DNA from: an uncultured Gemmobacter sp.
GTDB lineage: Bacteria; Pseudomonadota; Alphaproteobacteria; Rhodobacterales; Rhodobacteraceae
Assembly (NCBI GenBank): GCA_937983495.1
Contig: CALKAA010000358.1
Span: 1-12,338 of the forward strand
Length of the DNA stretch: 12,338 nt
Reading direction: 5' to 3'
Part shown: piece after piece, positions 6,593 to 12,338 of the stretch
Layout: each line of letters starts with the position of its first letter
How positions within the stretch are numbered: position 1 is the stretch's first letter
Translations under genes and position numbers: made by a program
Notes under the pieces: model-generated
Databases searched by the model: none
Seen by the model: only the letters and a program-made list of their open reading frames with translations
Told to the model about the DNA's origin: nothing

Positions 6593-7627
6593 ATGCCCGT
6601 TTTCCGCGATCTGGCCGCCTCGATCGGCAATACGCCTCTCATCCGCCTGAACAAGGCAAGCGACGCCACGGGCTGCGAGATCCTCGGCAAGGCCGAATTC
6701 CTCAATCCGGGCCAGTCGGTCAAAGACCGCGCCGCCCTCTATATCATCAAGGACGCCGTGGCGCGCGGGCTGCTCAAGCCCGGTGGCACCATCGTGGAAG
6801 GCACAGCGGGCAATACAGGCATCGGTCTGGCGCTGGTCGGGGCCTCGATGGGGTTCCGCACAGTCATCGTGATTCCTGAAACCCAAAGCCAGGAAAAGAA
6901 GGATATGCTGCGCCTTGCCGGGGCGGAGCTGGTGCAGGTGCCTGCCGCCCCCTACAAGAACCCCAACAATTATGTGCGCTATTCCGGCCGTCTGGCGGAA
7001 GCTCTGGCCAAGACCGAGCCCAATGGCGCGATCTGGGCCAATCAGTTCGACAATACCGCCAATCGTCAGGCCCATATCGAAACCACCGGCCCCGAGATCT
7101 GGGCGCAGACCGGCGGCAAGGTGGATGGCTTTATCTGCGCCGTCGGTTCGGGTGGCACTCTGGCCGGGGTCGGGATGGCCTTGCAGCCCAAGGGCGTGAA
7201 GATCGGTCTGGCCGACCCGGAGGGCGCGGCGCTGCACAGCTTCTACACGCAAGGCACGTTCGAGGCCCCCGGCTCGTCGATCACCGAAGGGATCGGGCAG
7301 GGGCGCATCACCGCCAACCTTGAAGGCTTCACCCCCGATCACAGCTATCGCATCCCGGATGCCGAGGCGCTCCCCATCGTGTTTGACCTTCTGTCTGAGG
7401 AGGGCCTGTGTCTTGGCGGCTCGTCGGGGGTGAATGTGGCGGGGGCCATCCGGCTGGCGCGCGACATGGGGCCGGGCCACACCATTGTCACCATCCTGTG
7501 TGACTATGGAACCCGTTATCAGTCCAAGCTGTTCAACCCGGATTTCCTGCGCAGCAAGGGTCTGCCGGTGCCGGCCTGGCTGGATCAGGGCGCGCGCAAT
7601 ATTCCCGAGGTTTACGCGGATGCCTGA
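6593..7627 (+). CDS. cysK: Cysteine synthase-like PLP enzyme (CysK/Cds1 type)
   Basis: A fold-type II pyridoxal phosphate enzyme, probably forming cysteine from O-acetylserine and sulfide; relatives of this subgroup also act as cysteine desulfhydrases. The 344 residues include INTPL-like IGNTPLIRL, the PLP lysine Lys44 in PGQSVKDR, the substrate loop TAGNTG at 71-76 (classic CysK has TSGNTG), NQFDN at 150-154, the phosphate-binding GSGGT at 185-189 and the cofactor serine in GGSSG near 277. The C-terminus CDYGTRYQSKLFNPDFL is longer than in classic CysK (about 310-320 residues) and resembles fungal Cds1-like enzymes. The ATG at 6593 follows AAGGAAGG at a good distance; an upstream in-frame start would cover that site. 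Its stop overlaps the next gene by 8 nt. Confidence 0.9.
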   Translation: MPVFRDLAASIGNTPLIRLNKASDATGCEILGKAEFLNPGQSVKDRAALYIIKDAVARGLLKPGGTIVEGTAGNTGIGLALVGASMGFRTVIVIPETQSQEKKDMLRLAGAELVQVPAAPYKNPNNYVRYSGRLAEALAKTEPNGAIWANQFDNTANRQAHIETTGPEIWAQTGGKVDGFICAVGSGGTLAGVGMALQPKGVKIGLADPEGAALHSFYTQGTFEAPGSSITEGIGQGRITANLEGFTPDHSYRIPDAEALPIVFDLLSEEGLCLGGSSGVNVAGAIRLARDMGPGHTIVTILCDYGTRYQSKLFNPDFLRSKGLPVPAWLDQGARNIPEVYADA

Positions 7628-10196
7628 AGCCGTGCGGCGTTCCTGTGCCCTGATGCGAGGCTGGCTTGCCAGCCTCGTTCTGGTTTCTGGCCTTGGTGCA
7701 GGCTTGCCTGCAACGGCGCAAGACAGCCCCGCGCCACCTGTGTCAGCCGCCCCGGCCAGTTCGGGTTCGGGCCTGACCAAGGCGCAGACCGCGGGCAGCG
7801 GCAGCGGCACCAAGACCCTTTCCGCCTCCAGCGAAATTCAGGAGGTCGTGGACTACGCCGCTTGGGAAGCGCTGGCCCAACGCGCCGAGCGGGCCATCGC
7901 TGCGGGAAATACCTCCGATAACGGGCTGGAGTTGTTGCGCGGTCAGTTGGTGGACTGGCGCTCGCGGCTGCAAACGGCACAGACCGCCAATGCCGGACGC
8001 ATCAGCAGCCTGCGCAGCCAGATCGACGCGCTTGGGCCTGCGCCAGCCGAGGGGGCTTCTGAGGCCGACGAGATCGTCGCCCGCCGGGCTGAGCTGAATG
8101 AGCAATTGTCCAGGCTGGAGGCTCCGCGCCGTGCCGCCGAAGAGGCCTATCGCCGGGCCACGGGCCTGATTGCCGAGATCGACAGTGCCTTGCGCAACCG
8201 CAAGACGGCGCAGTTGTTGCGGCTGTGGCCGACGCCGGCCAATCCGGCCAACTGGGACGATGCGGTGGTGGCCATCGGCAACAGTGTGACGGCGCTTGGC
8301 TCCGAGGCGCGGGCCAACTGGAAGACCCAGACCCGCCGGGCGGAATTTCACGAAATGTGGCCAGCCTCGGCCATCATGCTGGCGGTGGCGCTGGTCGCCA
8401 TTTTGCGCGGGCGGCGCTGGATCGAACGGTTCTCCAACTGGCTCAACAGCACGGCAGAGTCGGCGCGCTGGCGGCGGGTCTGGTCTTTCGTGGCCTCGCT
8501 GGGGCAGGTCGCGGTGCCCACGCTGGGTGTATTGCTGATCTCGGTGGCGCTGCTGATCACCGATATGCCCGGCTGGCTGGGGCAACAAGTCCTGCAAGCC
8601 CTGCCTTCGGCCGGGTTTGTGGTGTTTCTGTCGCATTGGCTGGCGGGTCGTATCTTCCCGCGTGGCGATTGCGCCTCCGGTCCACTGGCCTTGCCGCCCG
8701 AAGTTTGTGCCGAGGCGCGCTTTCTGATCATCGCCATGGGGTTGGTGCGCGGGGCCGATCTGCTGCGCGAGGCCCTGTTCCCGGCGCAGTTGGTTTCCGA
8801 AGTGGCGACGCCAGTGCTGGCGCTGCCCTCGATCGGGGTGCTGGCCTTGCTGCTGTGGCGCTTTGGTCATTTGCTGAACCGGCATCTGGGTCAGCAGACC
8901 GAGCGTGAGGAGGCGGGCAGCTTCCGTGACACAATGATCCGGCTGGCGGGCAAGCTGCTGATCGTCATTGCCCTTGTCGCTCCGGCGCTGGCGGTGATCG
9001 GCTATGTCAATCTGGCACAGGCGCTGATCTTCCCGGCGGCGGCCTCGCTGACACTGATCGGCATCCTGATGGTGCTGGTGCAGTTGATCGGCGACATATG
9101 GCGCGCGGTGGTGGGCGAGGATGAGGCCGCTCAGGGCTTGCTGCCGGTGCTGTCGGGCTTTCTGCTCACGCTGGCCTCGCTGCCTTTGTTCGCAATGCTG
9201 TGGGGCGCACGGTCCGAGTATCTGGGCGAGCTGTGGAACCGCTTCACCGAAGGCTTCATGCTGGGGGAAACCCGCATCTCGCCGTCCAACTTTGTCTATC
9301 TGGCGGTGCTGTTCCTCATCGGCTTCGGGGCCACGCGGCTGTTTCAGGGCGCATTGCGCAGTTCGATCCTGCCCAAGACCAAGCTGGATCAGGGCGGACG
9401 CAACGCCATCGTTTCGGGCGCGGGTTATATCGGCATTTTCCTGTCGGTGCTGATCGCGGTCTCTACCGCCGGGATCAACCTGTCTGGCCTTGCCATCGTC
9501 GCCTCGGCGCTGTCGGTCGGCATCGGTTTTGGCTTGCAGAACATCGTCCAGAACTTCGTTTCGGGCATCATCCTGCTGATCGAACGCCCGGTGAGCGAGG
9601 GGGATTGGATCGAGGTTGGGGGCGTTTCGGGCATCGTGCAGTCGATCTCGGTGCGATCGACCCGTATTCAGACCTTCGACCGGTCTGACATCATCGTGCC
9701 AAATGGCGATCTGGTCAGCCAGCGCGTGACCAACTGGACCCGTTTCAGCATGGCCGGGCGTGTGATTGTTACGGTCGGGGTCGATTACAGTTCCGACACA
9801 CGCAAAGTCGCGCAAGTTCTGCGCGAGATTGCCGAGTCGCATCCGATGGTGCTGCTGGAACCGCCACCGATGGCGGTTTTTGCCGGGCTGGGCGCAGATG
9901 CGCTGAATTTCGAGTTGCGCATGATCATTCGCGACGTGAATTTCAGCACTGTCGTGCGCAGCGAGATCAATCACCTCATCCTCGAACGCTTCCGTGCGGA
10001 AGGCATCGAACTGCCGTTTTCGCAGCGCGATATATGGCTCAAGAACCCCGAAGCGGTTGCCGAAGCTCTGGCCTCCCTCACTTCTGCCATGCGGGGCCGG
10101 GGCATGGAGGGGCTGGTGCAGACATCGACTGGGACACAGAAGCCGGCATCACAGGAAACCGTCGATGATGCGCTGGATACCGAGACCGAAAGATGA
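7620..10196 (+). CDS. MscS-family mechanosensitive channel, large multi-helix type with DUF3772-like region
   Basis: An inner-membrane channel expected to open under membrane tension and release solutes during osmotic down-shock. The 858-residue protein has a signal peptide (Arg6, Arg7, Arg13, hydrophobic 15-31, cleavage near ATA-QD), a periplasmic, charged, helical segment at about 100-210 resembling DUF3772, about ten to eleven membrane segments from residue 245 to 655, and a C-terminal MscS domain. The pore-helix motif GIGFGLQNIVQNFVSG lies near residues 632-647, followed by IERPVSEGDWIEVGGVSG and the NGDLVSQRVTNW beta domain. The start at 7620 overlaps the previous stop by 8 nt and has GAGG 9 nt upstream; an ATG at 7653 lacks such a site. 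The length places it with MscK-like rather than short MscS proteins. Confidence 0.92.
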   Translation: MPEAVRRSCALMRGWLASLVLVSGLGAGLPATAQDSPAPPVSAAPASSGSGLTKAQTAGSGSGTKTLSASSEIQEVVDYAAWEALAQRAERAIAAGNTSDNGLELLRGQLVDWRSRLQTAQTANAGRISSLRSQIDALGPAPAEGASEADEIVARRAELNEQLSRLEAPRRAAEEAYRRATGLIAEIDSALRNRKTAQLLRLWPTPANPANWDDAVVAIGNSVTALGSEARANWKTQTRRAEFHEMWPASAIMLAVALVAILRGRRWIERFSNWLNSTAESARWRRVWSFVASLGQVAVPTLGVLLISVALLITDMPGWLGQQVLQALPSAGFVVFLSHWLAGRIFPRGDCASGPLALPPEVCAEARFLIIAMGLVRGADLLREALFPAQLVSEVATPVLALPSIGVLALLLWRFGHLLNRHLGQQTEREEAGSFRDTMIRLAGKLLIVIALVAPALAVIGYVNLAQALIFPAAASLTLIGILMVLVQLIGDIWRAVVGEDEAAQGLLPVLSGFLLTLASLPLFAMLWGARSEYLGELWNRFTEGFMLGETRISPSNFVYLAVLFLIGFGATRLFQGALRSSILPKTKLDQGGRNAIVSGAGYIGIFLSVLIAVSTAGINLSGLAIVASALSVGIGFGLQNIVQNFVSGIILLIERPVSEGDWIEVGGVSGIVQSISVRSTRIQTFDRSDIIVPNGDLVSQRVTNWTRFSMAGRVIVTVGVDYSSDTRKVAQVLREIAESHPMVLLEPPPMAVFAGLGADALNFELRMIIRDVNFSTVVRSEINHLILERFRAEGIELPFSQRDIWLKNPEAVAEALASLTSAMRGRGMEGLVQTSTGTQKPASQETVDDALDTETER

Positions 10197-10939
10197 CCGA
10201 GACGCCCACCCGCCTGTTGTTTCGCGAAGATGCCTATCTGCGCGAGGCTCCCGCCCGTGTGATTGGCCATACGCCAGAGGGCGGCATCCTGCTTGATGAC
10301 ACGCTGTTTTACCCGACCGGGGGCGGTCAGCCCGGCGACAGCGGCCGTCTGGATTGGGCGGGCGGGTCGCTTTCTATTGCGACGGCGGTAAAGGCCGGGT
10401 CCAATCCGCGCAACAGCGGCCAGATTGCATTGGTCGCCGCCGAGCCGCGCCCGTTGCCGCCTCTTGGTGCGCAGGTGATGCAGCACCTGGATTGGGAGCG
10501 GCGCCACCGTCATATGCGGGTGCATACCGCCCTGCATCTGCTGTCGGTGGTGATCCCGCGTCCGGTAACGGGCGGCCAGATCGGGGTGGATCGCGGACGG
10601 CTTGACTTTGATCTGCCCGAACCGCCCACCGACCTGGAAGCGCTGACCAACCGGCTTCAGGCGCTGATCGACCGTGATCTGGAAGTGACCGAGGACTGGA
10701 TCTCCGACGCCGATCTGGCCGCCAATCCGGGCCTTGTGAAAACCATGTCCGTTGCGCCGCCGATGGGGGCAGGGCGGGTGCGGCTGGTGCGGATCGGGCA
10801 GGGGACGGGTCAGATCGACCTGCAACCCTGTGGCGGCACGCATGTGGCCCGCACTGCCGAGATTGGCGCGGTTGAGATCGGAAAAATCGAGAACAAGGGC
10901 AAACAGAACCGCCGTGTCACGCTGACACTGGTGGCGTGA
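10193..10939 (+). CDS. alaX: Alanyl-tRNA editing hydrolase (AlaX type)
   Basis: A free-standing relative of the editing domain of alanyl-tRNA synthetase; such proteins remove serine or glycine wrongly attached to tRNA-Ala. The 248 residues contain the family's metal site: HTALH at 111-115 and CGGTH at 213-217, giving His111, His115, Cys213 and His217 as zinc ligands. The TLFYPTGGGQPGDSG block near residues 42-56 is also typical. There is no aminoacylation domain, so it acts in trans. The start overlaps the channel gene stop by 4 nt (ATGA), so it is the last gene of the three-gene run. The stop abuts that of the convergent regulator, and no terminator hairpin is visible between them. Confidence 0.92.
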   Translation: MTETPTRLLFREDAYLREAPARVIGHTPEGGILLDDTLFYPTGGGQPGDSGRLDWAGGSLSIATAVKAGSNPRNSGQIALVAAEPRPLPPLGAQVMQHLDWERRHRHMRVHTALHLLSVVIPRPVTGGQIGVDRGRLDFDLPEPPTDLEALTNRLQALIDRDLEVTEDWISDADLAANPGLVKTMSVAPPMGAGRVRLVRIGQGTGQIDLQPCGGTHVARTAEIGAVEIGKIENKGKQNRRVTLTLVA

Positions 10940-11755
10940 TCACAAACCGTCGGGAATGCGCGCGAGTGCCCGCTGCACCAGCGGCGGGGCATAGCTCAGA
11001 TCATGCACCGTGTCCTGCCGAACGATACTGCGCCACAGCGCCGGGTCATGCGGCAGACGCTCCAGCACCGCGGCGGTCATCCGGTTCATCCCGTCAATCC
11101 GCCGCCGCACCAGCAGCGAGAAGCCGGGATAGAAGCGCATGTTGCCCTCCAGCCCGAATTCGAAAAATGTGATGTTGGACTGGTTCTGCCGATCCTGACA
11201 ATAGATGGAGATGCCGTCGATATGCTGGCGCACCAGCCCATGATAGGCGAGGCGCGGAAAGCGGCGGGCATTGGGGTTTTCCTGCTGCGCCAGCAGATTT
11301 TCCTCGAACCCCTTGAACAGCGTCACCTCGCCATGGCTGCGGATCAGCGCCAGATTGGTGACGATCTTGCCCTGAAACATGAAGGATTTGCGCCAGAAGC
11401 GGTAAATCGCATCGGGCAGCAGCGCCGGATCGACGGGGCGCGATTTTCCAATCAGCAGCTTGTCGCGCATCTCGATCAGAAATCGGTCCGGCAGCGCGCG
11501 GCGCAAATCTTCCAGCGGTTCCAGCAGGATGCGGGCATCCACATCGAAATGCGAACAGATTCGCGCGAGGATGTCGGGGCGCGGAAAGGCCTCGCCGGAG
11601 AGGTAGCGGTTGAACTGGGTGCGGTTGATTCCGATCTCGCGGCAGATCACGGTGATAGGTTGACCGTTCTCGCAAAGCTCGCGCAGGTTGCGCCCGAAGA
11701 TCGACCGCAACTCTGTGGGGGAAAGCGCGGGGGCCGCTTTGGCGGGGGCGGTCAT
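10940..11755 (-). CDS. XRE-type helix-turn-helix regulator with unassigned C-terminal domain
   Basis: The 271-residue protein has an N-terminal DNA-binding domain of the XRE/Cro type at about residues 14-75. The scanning helix is around ITVICREIG (34-42) and the recognition helix around RTQFNRYLSG (45-54), followed by PRPDILARICSHFDVDA, the typical closing helices. Residues 80-271 are a soluble, mixed alpha/beta region (for example GISIYCQDRQNQSNITFFEFGLEG in part at about 180-205) that I do not recognise; it may sense a ligand. The ATG at 11755 lies after AAGGGA and gives a complete domain. A palindrome 23-41 bp upstream suggests autoregulation. What it controls is unknown. Confidence 0.85.
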   Translation of the reverse strand: MTAPAKAAPALSPTELRSIFGRNLRELCENGQPITVICREIGINRTQFNRYLSGEAFPRPDILARICSHFDVDARILLEPLEDLRRALPDRFLIEMRDKLLIGKSRPVDPALLPDAIYRFWRKSFMFQGKIVTNLALIRSHGEVTLFKGFEENLLAQQENPNARRFPRLAYHGLVRQHIDGISIYCQDRQNQSNITFFEFGLEGNMRFYPGFSLLVRRRIDGMNRMTAAVLERLPHDPALWRSIVRQDTVHDLSYAPPLVQRALARIPDGL

Positions 11756-11778
11756 GCCTGCATATCCCTTGGCTCACT

Positions 11779-11796
11779 TGACGCTGTTTAGCGTCA
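11779..11796. promoter_or_regulatory. Inverted repeat upstream of the XRE regulator (candidate operator)
   Basis: TGACGCT and AGCGTCA flank a 4-nt GTTT centre, a perfect 7-bp dyad. On the minus strand a weak promoter can be proposed just before it (-35 TGGACA at 11825-11820, 18 bp, -10 AACTAT at 11801-11796), which would put the dyad over the transcription start. Further TGACGC half-sites occur at 11832 and 11895. Confidence 0.55.
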
Positions 11797-11842
11797 TAGT
11801 TGACCCAAAATCGCCCGGTTGTCCATGCCCGTGACGCTGAAA

Positions 11843-11854
11843 ACCGCATGCGGT
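11843..11854. promoter_or_regulatory. Perfect 12-bp palindrome in the divergent regulator/small-gene gap
   Basis: ACCGCATGCGGT is self-complementary and lies midway between the two divergent starts, beside a TGACGCT half-site. It could be a second operator or a chance G+C-rich palindrome. An AT-rich patch, ATAAATAAT, follows at 11871-11879 and could belong to the promoter of the small plus-strand gene, but no matching -35 is clear. Confidence 0.3.
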
Positions 11855-11948
11855 GCCCGGGATGCTGTGCATAAATAATCGTTAAGGGCAAAGCTGACGC
11901 CCTTTGACATGAGCGAAAGACGATCCCGAAAAGGGACAGGAGAGGAAG

Positions 11949-12212
11949 ATGCTGGGCGTAGTGATCTGGAGCTGTCAGGAGACAGGCCGTGCCATCGTCT
12001 GGTGTGCGGATCATCGCGACCTCGCCCATTATGATGGCGCGCCACGGGGCGGGTTGCGGGTGATCGTTCAGGTCGGCGATCTGGTCGAGGTGTCCCTCAT
12101 GGCCGACAAGGCGGTGCGGCGTTGCGCGGGCATCAAGATGGTTGAAGCCGGGTATTTCCCTGATATCGCAGAAGAATTGAAAGGACGAACCCGCGCCATT
12201 GCGGCGGCCTGA
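11949..12212 (+). CDS. Small conserved-looking protein of unknown function, cold-shock-like strand pattern
   Basis: An 87-residue protein with a strong ribosome binding site (AGGAGAGGAAG) directly before the ATG. There is no signal peptide or membrane segment. It starts LGVVIWSCQETGRAIVWC, continues DHRDLAHYDG and then VQVGDLVEVSLM; the spacing of these strands recalls the GxVKWF, GFGFI, DVFVH and V.F blocks of cold-shock OB-fold proteins, though the aromatic RNA-binding residues are mostly missing. I believe similar small proteins occur in other Rhodobacteraceae, but no function is known to me. It lies 64 bp upstream of a tRNA-Ser gene on the same strand and is divergent from the XRE regulator, from which it is separated by 193 bp. 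Confidence 0.75.
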   Translation: MLGVVIWSCQETGRAIVWCADHRDLAHYDGAPRGGLRVIVQVGDLVEVSLMADKAVRRCAGIKMVEAGYFPDIAEELKGRTRAIAAA

Positions 12213-12239
12213 CCCGCAGAAAAGCGACCGTTTCCCCCC

Positions 12240-12268
12240 TTGCGCAGGCCATGGCTTCGGGGTAAACG
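12240..12268 (+). promoter_or_regulatory. Possible promoter of tRNA-Ser
   Basis: TTGCGC at 12240-12245 and TAAACG at 12263-12268 are separated by 17 bp, and the mature tRNA begins 9 bp after the -10. The -10 matches consensus poorly, so this is a tentative call from position and spacing. Read-through from the small gene upstream is an alternative. Confidence 0.35.
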
Positions 12269-12276
12269 GCTGCTAC

Positions 12277-12338
12277 GGACAGGTGGCCGAGTGGTCGAAG
12301 GCGCACGCCTGGAAAGTGTGTAGGCGGGGAACCGTCTC
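12277..12338 (+). tRNA. tRNA-Ser(GGA), 5' part, cut by the window end
   Basis: The acceptor 5' strand GGACAGG (12277-12283) is followed by TG, a D arm beginning GCCGAG, and an anticodon stem CACGC/GUGUG around the loop CTGGAAA, with anticodon GGA at 12311-12313, reading UCC and UCU. The sequence after the anticodon stem (TAGGCGGGGAACCGTCTC) is the long variable arm typical of serine tRNAs. The T arm and the acceptor 3' strand lie beyond the window. Confidence 0.95.

Noticed and set aside
6335..7813. A 492-codon minus-strand open frame across the cysteine synthase gene
   Set aside because: It is antisense to a clear PLP enzyme, crosses the non-coding divergent region and has no family resemblance.
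7743..9974. A 743-codon minus-strand open frame opposite the MscS channel gene
   Set aside because: The predicted product is a Gln/His/Arg-rich low-information sequence, and the opposite strand encodes a clear channel protein with signal peptide, membrane helices and MscS motifs.
12277..12338. tRNA-Ser as an integration site for a mobile element
   Set aside because: tRNA-Ser genes are common integration targets, but the 3' end and anything downstream lie outside the window, and no integrase or repeated tRNA end is seen here.

Overview
The window looks like chromosome of an alphaproteobacterium of the Rhodobacteraceae type (Paracoccus, Rhodobacter or Gemmobacter relatives). This is judged from the high G+C content, the codon use, a heterotetrameric sarcosine oxidase operon, a TRAP transporter and tightly overlapping genes. 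The genus is an inference. Most genes are ordinary metabolic or housekeeping genes. I see no phage, insertion sequence, CRISPR array or defence system.

Layout. (1) 1-2191, plus strand: the 3' end of a sarcosine oxidase operon, with the C-terminal half of SoxA followed by SoxG, closed by a hairpin terminator at about 2231-2271. (2) 2265-3127, plus: two overlapping genes for small exported proteins that are paralogues of each other, with function unknown. A bidirectional terminator follows. (3) 3181-3783, minus: an iron-type superoxide dismutase with its own promoter. (4) 3952-6338, minus: the two membrane subunits of a TRAP transporter (dctQ then dctM, overlapping by 4 nt) with no solute-binding gene in the window. 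The DctM protein carries an odd Gly/Pro/Leu-rich tail. (5) 6593-10939, plus: a tightly packed run of three genes, namely a cysteine synthase-like PLP enzyme, a large MscS-family mechanosensitive channel and an AlaX-type tRNA-editing hydrolase, overlapping by 8 and 4 nt. (6) 10940-11755, minus: an XRE-type regulator whose stop codon abuts the alaX stop. (7) 11949-12212, plus: a small conserved-looking protein. (8) 12277-12338, plus: the 5' part of tRNA-Ser(GGA), cut by the window end.

How they fit together. SoxA/SoxG take part in glycine betaine/sarcosine breakdown, which yields formaldehyde units on folate, glycine and H2O2. The nearby superoxide dismutase is a separate transcription unit, so a link is only suggestive. 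The cysK-like/mscS/alaX run is almost certainly co-transcribed, but a shared function is not obvious. The most interesting items are the tandem exported paralogues and the hairpin covering their ribosome binding site, the DctM tail, several sharp palindromes upstream of dctQ, sodB and the XRE regulator, and the small protein next to the tRNA whose strand pattern recalls a cold-shock domain.
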